Positions 6,850-13,755 of a stretch of 14,132 nt of DNA are shown in pieces. The stretch's first letter is position 1, and each line of letters opens with the position of its first letter. The notes beneath the pieces are model-generated. The model was not told where the DNA came from and did no database searches. It saw only the letters and a program-made list of their open reading frames with translations. Both the position numbers and the translations under genes were made by a program. This stretch comes from Myxococcales bacterium (GTDB lineage Bacteria; Myxococcota; Myxococcia; Myxococcales; Myxococcaceae): NCBI GenBank assembly GCA_003153055.1, contig PMBV01000018.1:1-14132 (forward strand), read 5' to 3'.

Positions 6850-7892
6850 GGGCGTGGTTCCTTCTCGAGTGCGGCGAGCCGACGCTCCAGCTCGCGGAGT
6901 TGCTTGTTCAACGTGGGGAGCTTCGAAAACAGCGCGATGGACCGAAGCCAGTCTTTGTGCGCGAAGGCCGGCGCCCCCGCCACGGTCTCGCCGGAGGGGA
7001 GGTCGCCCAGCACCGCCGCTCGGGCGGCGACGCGCACCATGTCACCCAGCCGCTGGTGGCCCGCGGTGCCTGCCTGGCCGCCCATCACCACGCCCATGCC
7101 GAGCTCGGTGCTCCCCGACAGCCCCACCTGAGCGCAGAGGATCGACAGCGGACCCACCGTGGAGTTGTGGCCGACCTGCACCAGGTTGTCGATCTTGCTC
7201 CCCCGCCCCACCACCGTCTCGCCCGTCGTCGCCCGATCGACGCAGGAGCAGGCACCGATCTCGACGTCGTCCTCCACCCGCGCGATGCCGACCTGGGGCA
7301 CCTTGACGTGGGCGGGCACCTTCAGATCGAGCACGAACCCGAAGCCGTCGGCGCCGATGACGACGCCGGGGTGCAGCAAACACCGAGCCCCCACCACGCA
7401 GCCGTCCATCACCACCGCGTTGGGCTTGAGCACCGTGTCGTCACCCACCCGGGCTCCTTCGCCGATGTACACGCCGGGGTAGAGCACGACGCGCTCGCCC
7501 AGCTCGGCGCCCGCCGAGACCGTGGCCCCGCTCATCACCGTCGCGCTCTGGGAGACCTTCGCGCTGGGGTGCACGTTCGCGGCCGACCCCACCCCGGCTG
7601 GTGGCCGCTGGGGCGGGTGAAAGAACTGGGCCAGGCGAGCGAAGGCCAGGTGTGGGTTGTCGACTCGAACCAGCGTCAGTGCCAGCGCGCCAGGCTCGAA
7701 GTCGCGGGGCACCAACACCAGCGACGCCTTGGTCGCGTCGAGCGCGGCCCGGTACCGCTGGTTGGCGAAGAACGAGAGCTGCCCGGGGGTCGCGTCTTCG
7801 AGCCGGCCCACGCCGTTCACCGCGAGGCTGGAGTCGCCCACGACTTCGCCACCGACCATCGCGGCGAGCTCACCGGCGCGCTCGGTCCTCAC
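6846..7892 (-). CDS. lpxD: UDP-3-O-(3-hydroxyacyl)glucosamine N-acyltransferase LpxD
   Basis: LpxD adds the N-linked 3-hydroxyacyl chain, the third step of lipid A synthesis. The product has 348 residues (family about 340). Residues 1-100 form the uridine-binding N-terminal domain (ELAAMVGGEVVGD, then LSFFANQRYRAAL). Residues 105-300 are hexapeptide-repeat beta-helix. HPGVVIGADGFGF (174-186) and KIDNLVQVGHNS (233-244) are family signatures; His242 matches catalytic His239 of E. coli. Residues 325-345 form the C-terminal helix. The open frame reaches 8180, but the part beyond 7892 is an Arg/Glu-rich shadow of skp. The GTG at 7892 overlaps the skp stop as GTGA and fits the normal family start. 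Confidence 0.96.
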   Translation of the reverse strand: MRTERAGELAAMVGGEVVGDSSLAVNGVGRLEDATPGQLSFFANQRYRAALDATKASLVLVPRDFEPGALALTLVRVDNPHLAFARLAQFFHPPQRPPAGVGSAANVHPSAKVSQSATVMSGATVSAGAELGERVVLYPGVYIGEGARVGDDTVLKPNAVVMDGCVVGARCLLHPGVVIGADGFGFVLDLKVPAHVKVPQVGIARVEDDVEIGACSCVDRATTGETVVGRGSKIDNLVQVGHNSTVGPLSILCAQVGLSGSTELGMGVVMGGQAGTAGHQRLGDMVRVAARAAVLGDLPSGETVAGAPAFAHKDWLRSIALFSKLPTLNKQLRELERRLAALEKEPRP

Positions 7893-8446
7893 GGCTTGAC
7901 CACCTGGCTCGGGGAGCTCCGGGAGTCCTTCACCTTCGTCGGGTAGCGCTCGTTGTAGGTTCGAATGAGCTCCGGGGTGAGCTCCATCGTGGGCAGCGCG
8001 TAGACCAGGCCCGAGTCGGTCTTCTCGAACACCATGGCCAGGCCTTCCCGCTGAGCGATGCCCGAGACGATGGGGTCCATCTTGTCGAAGATCTTCTTCA
8101 GCTCCACGCGCTCTTTCTCGGCGAGCTCGAGCTGCTTCTTCTCGGCCTTCTGGGCGGTCTCGATCATGCGTCGCTGCCACTCGGCGAACTTCTGGGCCCG
8201 CACTTCCTCCGACATCATCGAGCCTTGCTTGTCGAGCACCAGCTTCTCACTGCCCAGCCGGTTCTTCTCCGACTCCAGCTCTGACCGATTTCGATCTTGC
8301 TCTGACTTGAGCCGGGCCTTCGCCTCGCGCCCCTCGCCAACCTCGGCCAACGCCTTCTGGAGGTCGACGAACCCCAACTTCAGGTCAGCCCGAGCCTCCA
8401 CCGACACCAGGGCCAAACAGAGCACGGCGCACCATGATGTCCGCAT
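7889..8446 (-). CDS. skp: OmpH/Skp-family periplasmic chaperone
   Basis: Skp holds unfolded outer-membrane proteins in the periplasm for delivery to the BAM complex. The 185-residue product has a signal peptide (residues 1-20, cleavage expected after EARA), the family opening LKLGFVDLQKAL (22-33), a long charged coiled coil rich in Lys and Glu (about 40-125), and the return strand GLAMVFEKTDSGLVYA (135-150). The C-terminal 30 residues are a low-complexity tail. ATG 8446 has GAGG 8 nt upstream. It is the first gene of the lipid A operon; bamA, a frequent upstream neighbour, is not present, and the region upstream is divergent instead. Confidence 0.92.
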   Translation of the reverse strand: MRTSWCAVLCLALVSVEARADLKLGFVDLQKALAEVGEGREAKARLKSEQDRNRSELESEKNRLGSEKLVLDKQGSMMSEEVRAQKFAEWQRRMIETAQKAEKKQLELAEKERVELKKIFDKMDPIVSGIAQREGLAMVFEKTDSGLVYALPTMELTPELIRTYNERYPTKVKDSRSSPSQVVKP

Positions 8447-8479
8447 GAGACGACCCTCGGCGACAGGAGAACGGGCGAC

Positions 8480-8508
8480 CCTTTACGTGCCCCTCCTGGC
8501 CCACGCAA
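8480..8508 (-). promoter_or_regulatory. Weak sigma70-like promoter candidate for the skp-lpx operon
   Basis: On the minus strand TTGCGT (8508-8503) and TAAAGG (8485-8480) are separated by exactly 17 nt and lie about 35 nt before the skp ATG. Each hexamer matches the consensus at only three positions, so the call rests mainly on spacing and place. Confidence 0.25.
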
Positions 8509-8522
8509 GCCTCGAGGCTCGC
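8505..8522. repeat. Palindrome in the divergent skp / receiver intergenic region
   Basis: AGCCTCGAGGCT (8508-8519) is a perfect 12-bp palindrome that extends to GCAAGCCTCGAGGCTCGC (8505-8522) with one mismatch on each side. It abuts the candidate -35 of the skp operon and lies between two divergent operons, so it could be an operator. CTCGAG is common in this DNA, which weakens the case. Confidence 0.3.
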
Positions 8523-8572
8523 ACGAAGGCCCTTGACCAAGGATTGGGCAGCTCGGAGCGCTGACTGGCACC

Positions 8573-8627
8573 GAGGGAGGAGTCTGGCTCGACGATGCCC
8601 CCGGGAGACTGGTACATGCGCGCCTGA
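8573..8627 (+). promoter_or_regulatory. Leader with short ORF ending directly before the receiver gene start
   Basis: A strong purine-rich site GAGGGAGGAG (8573-8582) precedes ATG 8595, which opens the 10-codon frame MPPGDWYMRA ending in TGA 8625-8627. A second site GGGAG (8603-8607) lies 8 nt before ATG 8616, in the same frame. The TGA directly abuts the receiver's GTG at 8628 in the same frame. The GTG itself has no well-placed Shine-Dalgarno. Termination and reinitiation would explain this, as would a nonsense change in a formerly longer N-terminus. Confidence 0.45.
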
Positions 8628-9008
8628 GTGGACAAGCGGCGGATCCTCATCATCGACGACAGCGAGTTGACCCTCGAGCTGGAGCGAGGGGTGCTGGAGG
8701 CACGAGGCTACGAGGTGCGGGCCACTCGCTCGCTGATGGAGTTCGAGCGAGTCCTCGCCGACTTCAAGCCCGACCTCATCCTCACCGACATTCACATGCC
8801 CGAGGTGCAGGGCACCGACATCTGCCGCACGCTGAAGCGCGAGTACCAGACGCAAGATCTCCCCATCGTGTTGTTCTCGTCGCTGGGAGACGACGAGCTC
8901 GAGCGCCTGGCCCACCAGGTGGGCGCCGACGGGTTCCTCTCGAAGATGCACGGCCTCGAGGCCCTCGGCGAGAAGGTCGACGCGCTCGTCGAGAGCATCC
9001 TGTGGTGA
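8628..9008 (+). CDS. Single-domain CheY-like response regulator
   Basis: The 126-residue product is one receiver domain without an output domain. The acidic pocket is intact (Asp10, Asp11 in LIIDDSE), phospho-acceptor Asp54 lies in LILTDIHMPEVQG, Ser84 is the switch residue (IVLFSS), and Lys106 lies in GFLSKMHG. It would act by protein contact or as a relay within a phosphotransfer chain. The start is forced: a TGA sits immediately before GTG 8628 and the next in-frame Met is inside the domain, past Asp10/Asp11. It is the first gene of a plus-strand run, overlapping the cytochrome gene by GTGA. The orphan hybrid kinase at 2071-4653 is a possible but unproven partner; it lies on the other strand, beyond the lpx operon. 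Confidence 0.92.
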   Translation: MDKRRILIIDDSELTLELERGVLEARGYEVRATRSLMEFERVLADFKPDLILTDIHMPEVQGTDICRTLKREYQTQDLPIVLFSSLGDDELERLAHQVGADGFLSKMHGLEALGEKVDALVESILW

Positions 9009-10501
9009 GATGGCCGGTCTGGGTGGCCGGAGCGTGCCTGCTCATGACCGCCTCCTCGTGTGCCCTGTGGCCCGGGCGCGGCGAGGCGCCGAAGGAGGCC
9101 CGACTCACCTTGCTCCTCTCGGCCTCGCTGGAGGGCTCGCTGGCCCCCTGTGGCTGCTCGGCCAACATGCGCGGCGGTCTGGCCCGGGCGGCGGCGGTGG
9201 TGCGCGCGGCTCGCACCGAGGCCGTGGCGGTGCACTACCTCGACTCAGGCGCTGGGCTCTTCCCCCCGGCTGAGCTCCCCAAGGCCTCCGTGGCTCAGTA
9301 CGAACGAAAGGCGCGCGCCGTCGCCCGAGCCTTCACCGAGATGGGGCTCGAGGCACGCGTGGCAGGGCCGGCCGACGATGCCCGGGGCGCGGCCTTCCGC
9401 GTGGGCCTGGGGCTCCCCGAGATTCCCAAAGGCACGGTGCGCTTCATCGATGCAGGGAGCCAGCGGGTGGCCGTCGTAGCCACCAGCTCGATTGCGGTGG
9501 CCCGGGCGCTGGCGGCGATGGCGCGACGGGCCGGTGCGCACTTCGTGGTGGCGCTCCTCGACGACTCCTTCCAGTCGGCCCAGGGCAATCTGGCCGAGGT
9601 CGGGGGTATCGACCTGGTGGTCGCCGCCCGCCCGACCGATGCGCTGTCGGCCGAGCAAGACAAGGTGGTGAGCCTCGAGCAGAGCCGCCTCGTGCAGATC
9701 GCCAACAAGGGCCGCTCGCTGGCGCGCGTCGATCTGGTGCTGCGAGGCGAGGGCCCTGTCACCTGGCTCCAGGGGTCCGCCCAGCGAGCGCTCGAGCGCA
9801 AGACCCTCGAGGAGCGCATCGAGCTCCTCAAAGCGCAGATCGACGAGCCCGGCGTGGCCGCGGCGCTCAAGGCCTTGCGGCAGGCGAAGCTCGAGGAGCT
9901 CCTGACCCGGCAAGCCGAGGCCGATCGCCAGAAGCTCCCCGAGCCACCGACCGGCAGCCTGGCCACCCTGCGCTTCTTGCCCATCGAGGGCACCATCAAA
10001 GAGGATCCGGCGGTGGCGGAGATCCTCAAACAGGCTGATCGCGACATCGGGGCCATCAACCTCGAGTGGGCCCGAGCCCACGGCGAAGACTGCGAGGCCC
10101 CCAGCGCGTCGAACCCCGGCTTCGTCGGTACCACGCTGTGCGGCTCCTGCCACCCCGAGGCCCTCGCCGTGTGGAAGAAGACCCGCCACGCTCACGCCTA
10201 CGAGGATCTCGAAAAAGTGGGCAAGCAGTACCACCTCGACTGCATCGGCTGTCATGTCGCCGGCTGGCAGCGCCCCGGGGGAGTGTGCCGGATCGACAAG
10301 ACCGAGAACCGCCGCGAGGTGACCTGCGAGTCCTGCCACGGCCCTGGCACCCTGCACGTCATCAAGCCCGTGAAGGACACCATTCGCAGGGCCGACTCGA
10401 GGGACTGCGAGGGGTGTCATGATCACGAGAACTCCCCACACTTCTCCTACGAAACCTACCTGCCGCAGATCAAAGGCCTCGGCCATGGCGTCCCCCGATA
10501 A
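9005..10501 (+). CDS. Tetraheme c-type cytochrome lipoprotein with phosphoesterase-like N-terminal domain
   Basis: The 498-residue product has a signal peptide with Cys19 in ASSC, so it is probably a lipoprotein. Residues 34-260 resemble the metallophosphoesterase domain of 5'-nucleotidases (UshA/SoxB type): SASLEGSLAPCGC with GGLAR (40-61), LDSGAGLF (79-86), and GGIDLVVAARP (200-210). The usual metal ligands look replaced (TND.HG by SASLEG, GD by GA, the final GGH by AARP), so catalysis is doubtful. Residues 262-315 are a charged helix, perhaps coiled coil. Residues 370-485 are a cytochrome c554-like domain with four CxxCH sites: CGSCH (379), CIGCH (413), CESCH (441), CEGCH (468); His395, 397, 410, 451, 474 and 479 could be second axial ligands. 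It should carry electrons in the periplasm or at the outer membrane. GTG 9005 overlaps the receiver stop as GTGA; a GTG at 9002 is an alternative. Confidence 0.9.
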   Translation: MRWPVWVAGACLLMTASSCALWPGRGEAPKEARLTLLLSASLEGSLAPCGCSANMRGGLARAAAVVRAARTEAVAVHYLDSGAGLFPPAELPKASVAQYERKARAVARAFTEMGLEARVAGPADDARGAAFRVGLGLPEIPKGTVRFIDAGSQRVAVVATSSIAVARALAAMARRAGAHFVVALLDDSFQSAQGNLAEVGGIDLVVAARPTDALSAEQDKVVSLEQSRLVQIANKGRSLARVDLVLRGEGPVTWLQGSAQRALERKTLEERIELLKAQIDEPGVAAALKALRQAKLEELLTRQAEADRQKLPEPPTGSLATLRFLPIEGTIKEDPAVAEILKQADRDIGAINLEWARAHGEDCEAPSASNPGFVGTTLCGSCHPEALAVWKKTRHAHAYEDLEKVGKQYHLDCIGCHVAGWQRPGGVCRIDKTENRREVTCESCHGPGTLHVIKPVKDTIRRADSRDCEGCHDHENSPHFSYETYLPQIKGLGHGVPR

Positions 10502-10530
10502 AACGGCCTACGCTGCGAGCCCAAGAACGC

Positions 10531-12426
10531 ATGCTCCCCCTCGTCGTCTTCATCTTGGCCGCGCCGGAGCTGCCAATGCCCCCGCCGCCACCGGGCATGG
10601 TGCAGCTCACCCAGCGCTCGACACACGGACAGTCTGACGGCGGGAGCCTGGGTGAGGAGACCGACCAGGACACCGAGCTCGAAGAGATGCGGGCGCTGGA
10701 GGAGGCCGCCATCGATCCAGGCGCGCGCGCCGGCGCCTCCATGCGAAACACCCTCGGCCAGCTGGGCGCGGGGACGCTGACGAGAGACCGGCTCGAGGAG
10801 GCGCTGGAGACCGCCGAGCAATCGGGAGAGGAGCTGTCCTTCGAGTTGTCACCCATCACCGACGTCGATCGCTTCGACGTGTCGCTGGTGAAGGAGCGCT
10901 ACGACATCCCCGTCGAGATGCAGCCCCTGGTGGCGCAGTACATCCACTTCTTCCAGGGCTCGGGACGCCACTGGTTTCGACGGTGGATGTCTCGCTCCAC
11001 CCGCTACCTGCCGCTCATGCAGCCGATCCTCGAGGCCAACGGGCTGCCCCGAGACACCGTGTACCTGGCGATGATCGAGAGCGGATTCAGCGCGCTCGCC
11101 AAGAGCTGGGCTCGAGCCGTGGGGCCGTGGCAATTCATCGAGGGCACGGCCAAGATGTTCAACCTCAAGGACGACTTCTGGATCGACGAGCGGCGCGACC
11201 CGGTGAAGTCGACGCGGGCGGCCTCGGCGTACCTCTCGCTGCTCTATGAGAAGCTGGGGCATTGGTACCTCGCCTGGGCCGGCTACAACACCGGCGGCGG
11301 GCGAGTGCGGTGGATGATCGACACCTGGCACACCCGCGATTTCTGGGACCTCTCGACGCACAAGGGGTTCGCCAAGGAGACCAAGCACTACGTGCCCAAG
11401 CTCATCGCCTGCGCCTTGGTCGCCAAGCACCCCGACGCCTTCGGCTTCACCCCCGACGAGTTCGAGTTCGAGCCGGCCTTCGAGTTCGACGAGGTCACGC
11501 TCACCGACGCGGTGGATCTCGAGGTCATCGCCCAGGCCGCGGGGGTCGGGCTGGACGAGATTCAAGATCTCAACCCCGAGCTCAAGAGGTGGAGCACCCC
11601 GCCTGCCAGCGAGAAGGAGCCCTACACCCTGAGGCTCCCCAAGGGCCGCAAGGAGACCTTCGCGCAGAACTTCGGAAAGCTCGCGCCTGCCGAGCGGCTC
11701 CACTTCAGCATCCACCGGGTGCAGAAGGGTGACACGCTGTCGAAGATCGCGTTTCGCTACCACTCGGCGCAGGAGGCGATTCTCCGCATGAACCGGTTGC
11801 CGTCGGTGCGATCGCTGCGCGTCGGCACTGATCTGGTGGTGCCCGTGCCCTCGGCCATGGCGATCAAGGCCGGGCAAGCCGACCCGGCGATCGAGCGCCA
11901 GGTGGTGCGAGCCCGGCGGTCAGGGCTGGCGGCCGCGCGCCCTGAAGAGGAGATCCCCGCGGGGGCCTCGACCAGCCCCAGCAAACGCCAGGCGACCGGG
12001 GGCTCGGTGGCCGTGGAGGCAGTCGACGGCCGCAAGCGCGTGACCTACGGCGTGGCCCCAGGTGACTCGCTGTGGACCATCGCCCGCCGGTTCGATGTGC
12101 ACGTGGCGGATCTCAAGCAGTGGAACGAGGGCCTCGCGTCTGGGCGGGGCCTCAAGGTCGGTGCTCCCCTGGTGTTGTGGCCAGGGCCCGGCGCCACCCT
12201 CGAGGCGAGTGCTCAGCAGGCCGCGCCGCTTGTCATGGCGGCCGTCGCCAAGAGCGACGCACCCCGCCCAGAGGTCAAAGCCGGCACCCGCCACACGGTG
12301 GAGCGTGGCGACTCGCTGTGGAGCATCGCCAAGAAGTACGGGCGCTCCATCGACGAGCTCAGGAGGCTCAACGGCCTCGACGGCGCGGCGCTGAAGCGGG
12401 GCCAGGTGCTCGTCGTCACGCCCTGA
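10531..12426 (+). CDS. mltD: MltD-type lytic murein transglycosylase with LysM repeats
   Basis: The enzyme cleaves the MurNAc-GlcNAc bond of peptidoglycan with formation of 1,6-anhydroMurNAc. The 631-residue product has a hydrophobic start (residues 1-12) followed by a Pro-rich run; it lacks basic residues, so export by a standard signal peptide is uncertain and the start may be wrong. Residues 42-105 are acidic and probably helical. The transglycosylase domain (about 165-290) shows MIESGFSALAKS with catalytic Glu183, AVGPWQFIEGTAKMF, and LAWAGYNTGGGRV. Residues 321-372 match the linker common in MltD proteins (IAQAAGVGLDEIQDLNPEL). Three LysM repeats that bind glycan follow: about 394-438, 503-550 and 587-630, the last two opening with GDSLW. 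It starts 29 bp after the cytochrome gene, so it is likely in the same operon. It ends 12 bp from the convergent esterase gene. Confidence 0.93.
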   Translation: MLPLVVFILAAPELPMPPPPPGMVQLTQRSTHGQSDGGSLGEETDQDTELEEMRALEEAAIDPGARAGASMRNTLGQLGAGTLTRDRLEEALETAEQSGEELSFELSPITDVDRFDVSLVKERYDIPVEMQPLVAQYIHFFQGSGRHWFRRWMSRSTRYLPLMQPILEANGLPRDTVYLAMIESGFSALAKSWARAVGPWQFIEGTAKMFNLKDDFWIDERRDPVKSTRAASAYLSLLYEKLGHWYLAWAGYNTGGGRVRWMIDTWHTRDFWDLSTHKGFAKETKHYVPKLIACALVAKHPDAFGFTPDEFEFEPAFEFDEVTLTDAVDLEVIAQAAGVGLDEIQDLNPELKRWSTPPASEKEPYTLRLPKGRKETFAQNFGKLAPAERLHFSIHRVQKGDTLSKIAFRYHSAQEAILRMNRLPSVRSLRVGTDLVVPVPSAMAIKAGQADPAIERQVVRARRSGLAAARPEEEIPAGASTSPSKRQATGGSVAVEAVDGRKRVTYGVAPGDSLWTIARRFDVHVADLKQWNEGLASGRGLKVGAPLVLWPGPGATLEASAQQAAPLVMAAVAKSDAPRPEVKAGTRHTVERGDSLWSIAKKYGRSIDELRRLNGLDGAALKRGQVLVVTP

Positions 12427-12438
12427 CACCGGTTCTCT

Positions 12439-13611
12439 CTAGAAGCTCGTCATCCACTTCCACACGTCTGCCGGCACCCAGCTGCAGGGGCACGAGGTCG
12501 AGCAGGTCTTCGGCGCCGTCGCACATGCATTGTACAGGTCTGGGGTTCCATCGACGATGGCATTGCCGTGACCAGACTGGTGCACGCACCAACGAACGGG
12601 ATGTCCTGCCGAGCACCCGGCGTAGTCTGTACAGACGTGTCCACCGGGGTTGAGATAGGGCGGGCCTTTGTGAGGTTGGGGCGGGGATTGGGCCGTGCAA
12701 CCGTTGTTCTTGACAAACCTGTCGCGTATTGGTGTCGCCAGATCCATACCGCACGTGTTGTCTTCAAGGCCGACCATTTGCCAGAGGGCGATGGGGTCGT
12801 TCCCGCCTTCACACCCGCTGAGCTGCGCTCCCTCGTGAATCGCCGCACCGCGAAACACCTTCGCGCGCGCACAGGCGATCGCGTAGCTCATGCCGCCACC
12901 GTAACTAAAGCCTTGGGTGAAGATGTGCGCGGTGTCGACACAGTAGTTGTCTTCGATGAGCTTGACCATGTCGTCGACGAATTTCAGATCCTGGCCGTTG
13001 GAATTCGCCCAACCGCCGCCCAGACCTTGGGGCGCGACGAAGATCGCGCCGTTGTTCGACATCTTCTGGAGCCCGTAGTAGGCCATCTCGTATCCGTTGC
13101 TTCCGCCGTTGTCGACGCCATAGGCGTTGCCGCCATTTGGGTGGAACGTGAACGACAACCAATGGGGATGGTTCTTGTCGTAGTTGTCGGGAAGCCTCAT
13201 GGCGAAGTCACGGGAGCCGCCGCCGCTCTCAATCGTGACGTACCCACCCTCTCCGTGGCCAACGGTGTTGCCTGACCCAGCTGCCGCATTCGGATTCTCG
13301 TTGGGGACCGTTTTGAACGTCACCGTCGACGTCTTGCCGCACCCCGCGCTCGGAATCGCGCCACCGCTGGGGTCGGGCAGGCCGCCTGCGTCCACCGCAC
13401 CACCCGCATCCACCACGTGGCCGGCGTCCCCGGCGCCTCGCCCGGCATCCAGTTCCGGCGTCGGACCCGCGTCCCACAGGCCCGAGCCAGAATCGCGGGA
13501 CGGGAGCGGCCCAGCGTCGTGCCCCTGCGGCTCGTCGCCCGCCAAGCCGAGCTCGCAGGCGGCTAGGGGAAGCAAGAGCGCCGCAATGAAGAGAGTATGG
13601 ACGCGGCTCAT
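12439..13611 (-). CDS. Lipoprotein esterase, CE1 / PHB depolymerase family, feruloyl esterase-like
   Basis: The 390-residue product has a signal peptide and a clear lipobox LAAC with Cys19. Residues 26-82 are a DAG-rich linker that would hold the catalytic part off the membrane. The alpha/beta-hydrolase (about 88-390) opens with PSAGCGK, which I associate with CE1 feruloyl esterases, and has the nucleophile elbow GFSYGG with Ser236, GLEDN with Asp284 as a likely acid, and HQSGHG with His348 as the likely base. It is rich in Cys (about 12 in the domain), fitting disulfides and surface exposure. It ends PADVWKWMTSF, as such enzymes do. Likely substrates are feruloyl or acetyl esters on plant xylan or arabinan; polyhydroxybutyrate is an alternative. 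ATG 13611 was chosen over 13641 because GGAGGGG lies just upstream and the lipobox spacing is right. G+C is visibly lower than in neighbours. Confidence 0.88.
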   Translation of the reverse strand: MSRVHTLFIAALLLPLAACELGLAGDEPQGHDAGPLPSRDSGSGLWDAGPTPELDAGRGAGDAGHVVDAGGAVDAGGLPDPSGGAIPSAGCGKTSTVTFKTVPNENPNAAAGSGNTVGHGEGGYVTIESGGGSRDFAMRLPDNYDKNHPHWLSFTFHPNGGNAYGVDNGGSNGYEMAYYGLQKMSNNGAIFVAPQGLGGGWANSNGQDLKFVDDMVKLIEDNYCVDTAHIFTQGFSYGGGMSYAIACARAKVFRGAAIHEGAQLSGCEGGNDPIALWQMVGLEDNTCGMDLATPIRDRFVKNNGCTAQSPPQPHKGPPYLNPGGHVCTDYAGCSAGHPVRWCVHQSGHGNAIVDGTPDLYNACATAPKTCSTSCPCSWVPADVWKWMTSF

Positions 13612-13755
13612 GGCCCCTCCAGGCGTCCTACGGAAGTGCACATCATTCGCTACTGAGAGGCTGCGCTCCGGCGAAGTGGGTCAACGATCTTCGGCGTCCG
13701 CCCTGCTTCGGCTGGGTGACCCGAATGGCCCGAGGCGGGGCTCGATCACCCCGTG
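13612..13755. promoter_or_regulatory. Divergent intergenic region between two hydrolase lipoproteins
   Basis: These 144 bp should hold the promoters of both the esterase (minus) and the glycosidase (plus), but no convincing -35/-10 pair is visible. The stretch around 13645-13668 is A/T-richer than its surroundings. There is a short palindrome GGGTGACCC (13714-13722), and CGGGG (13736-13740) can pair with CCCCG (13749-13753) directly before the plus-strand start, which would fold up the only purine-rich region (GAGGCGGGG) ahead of that start. Confidence 0.35.

Noticed and set aside
7893..8180. N-terminal extension of the lpxD frame
   Set aside because: It lies inside skp in another frame, and the family N-terminus is reached exactly at the GTG that overlaps the skp stop.
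9245..10486. 413-codon minus-strand frame opposite the cytochrome
   Set aside because: The plus strand carries four CxxCH heme sites and a lipoprotein signal, so the minus frame is a shadow.
10849..11877. 342-codon minus-strand frame opposite the transglycosylase
   Set aside because: The plus strand encodes the catalytic and LysM motifs; the minus product is an Arg/Leu/Gly-rich shadow.
12427..12438. Terminator between the convergent transglycosylase and esterase genes
   Set aside because: Only 12 bp separate the stops and no hairpin with a T-run is visible.
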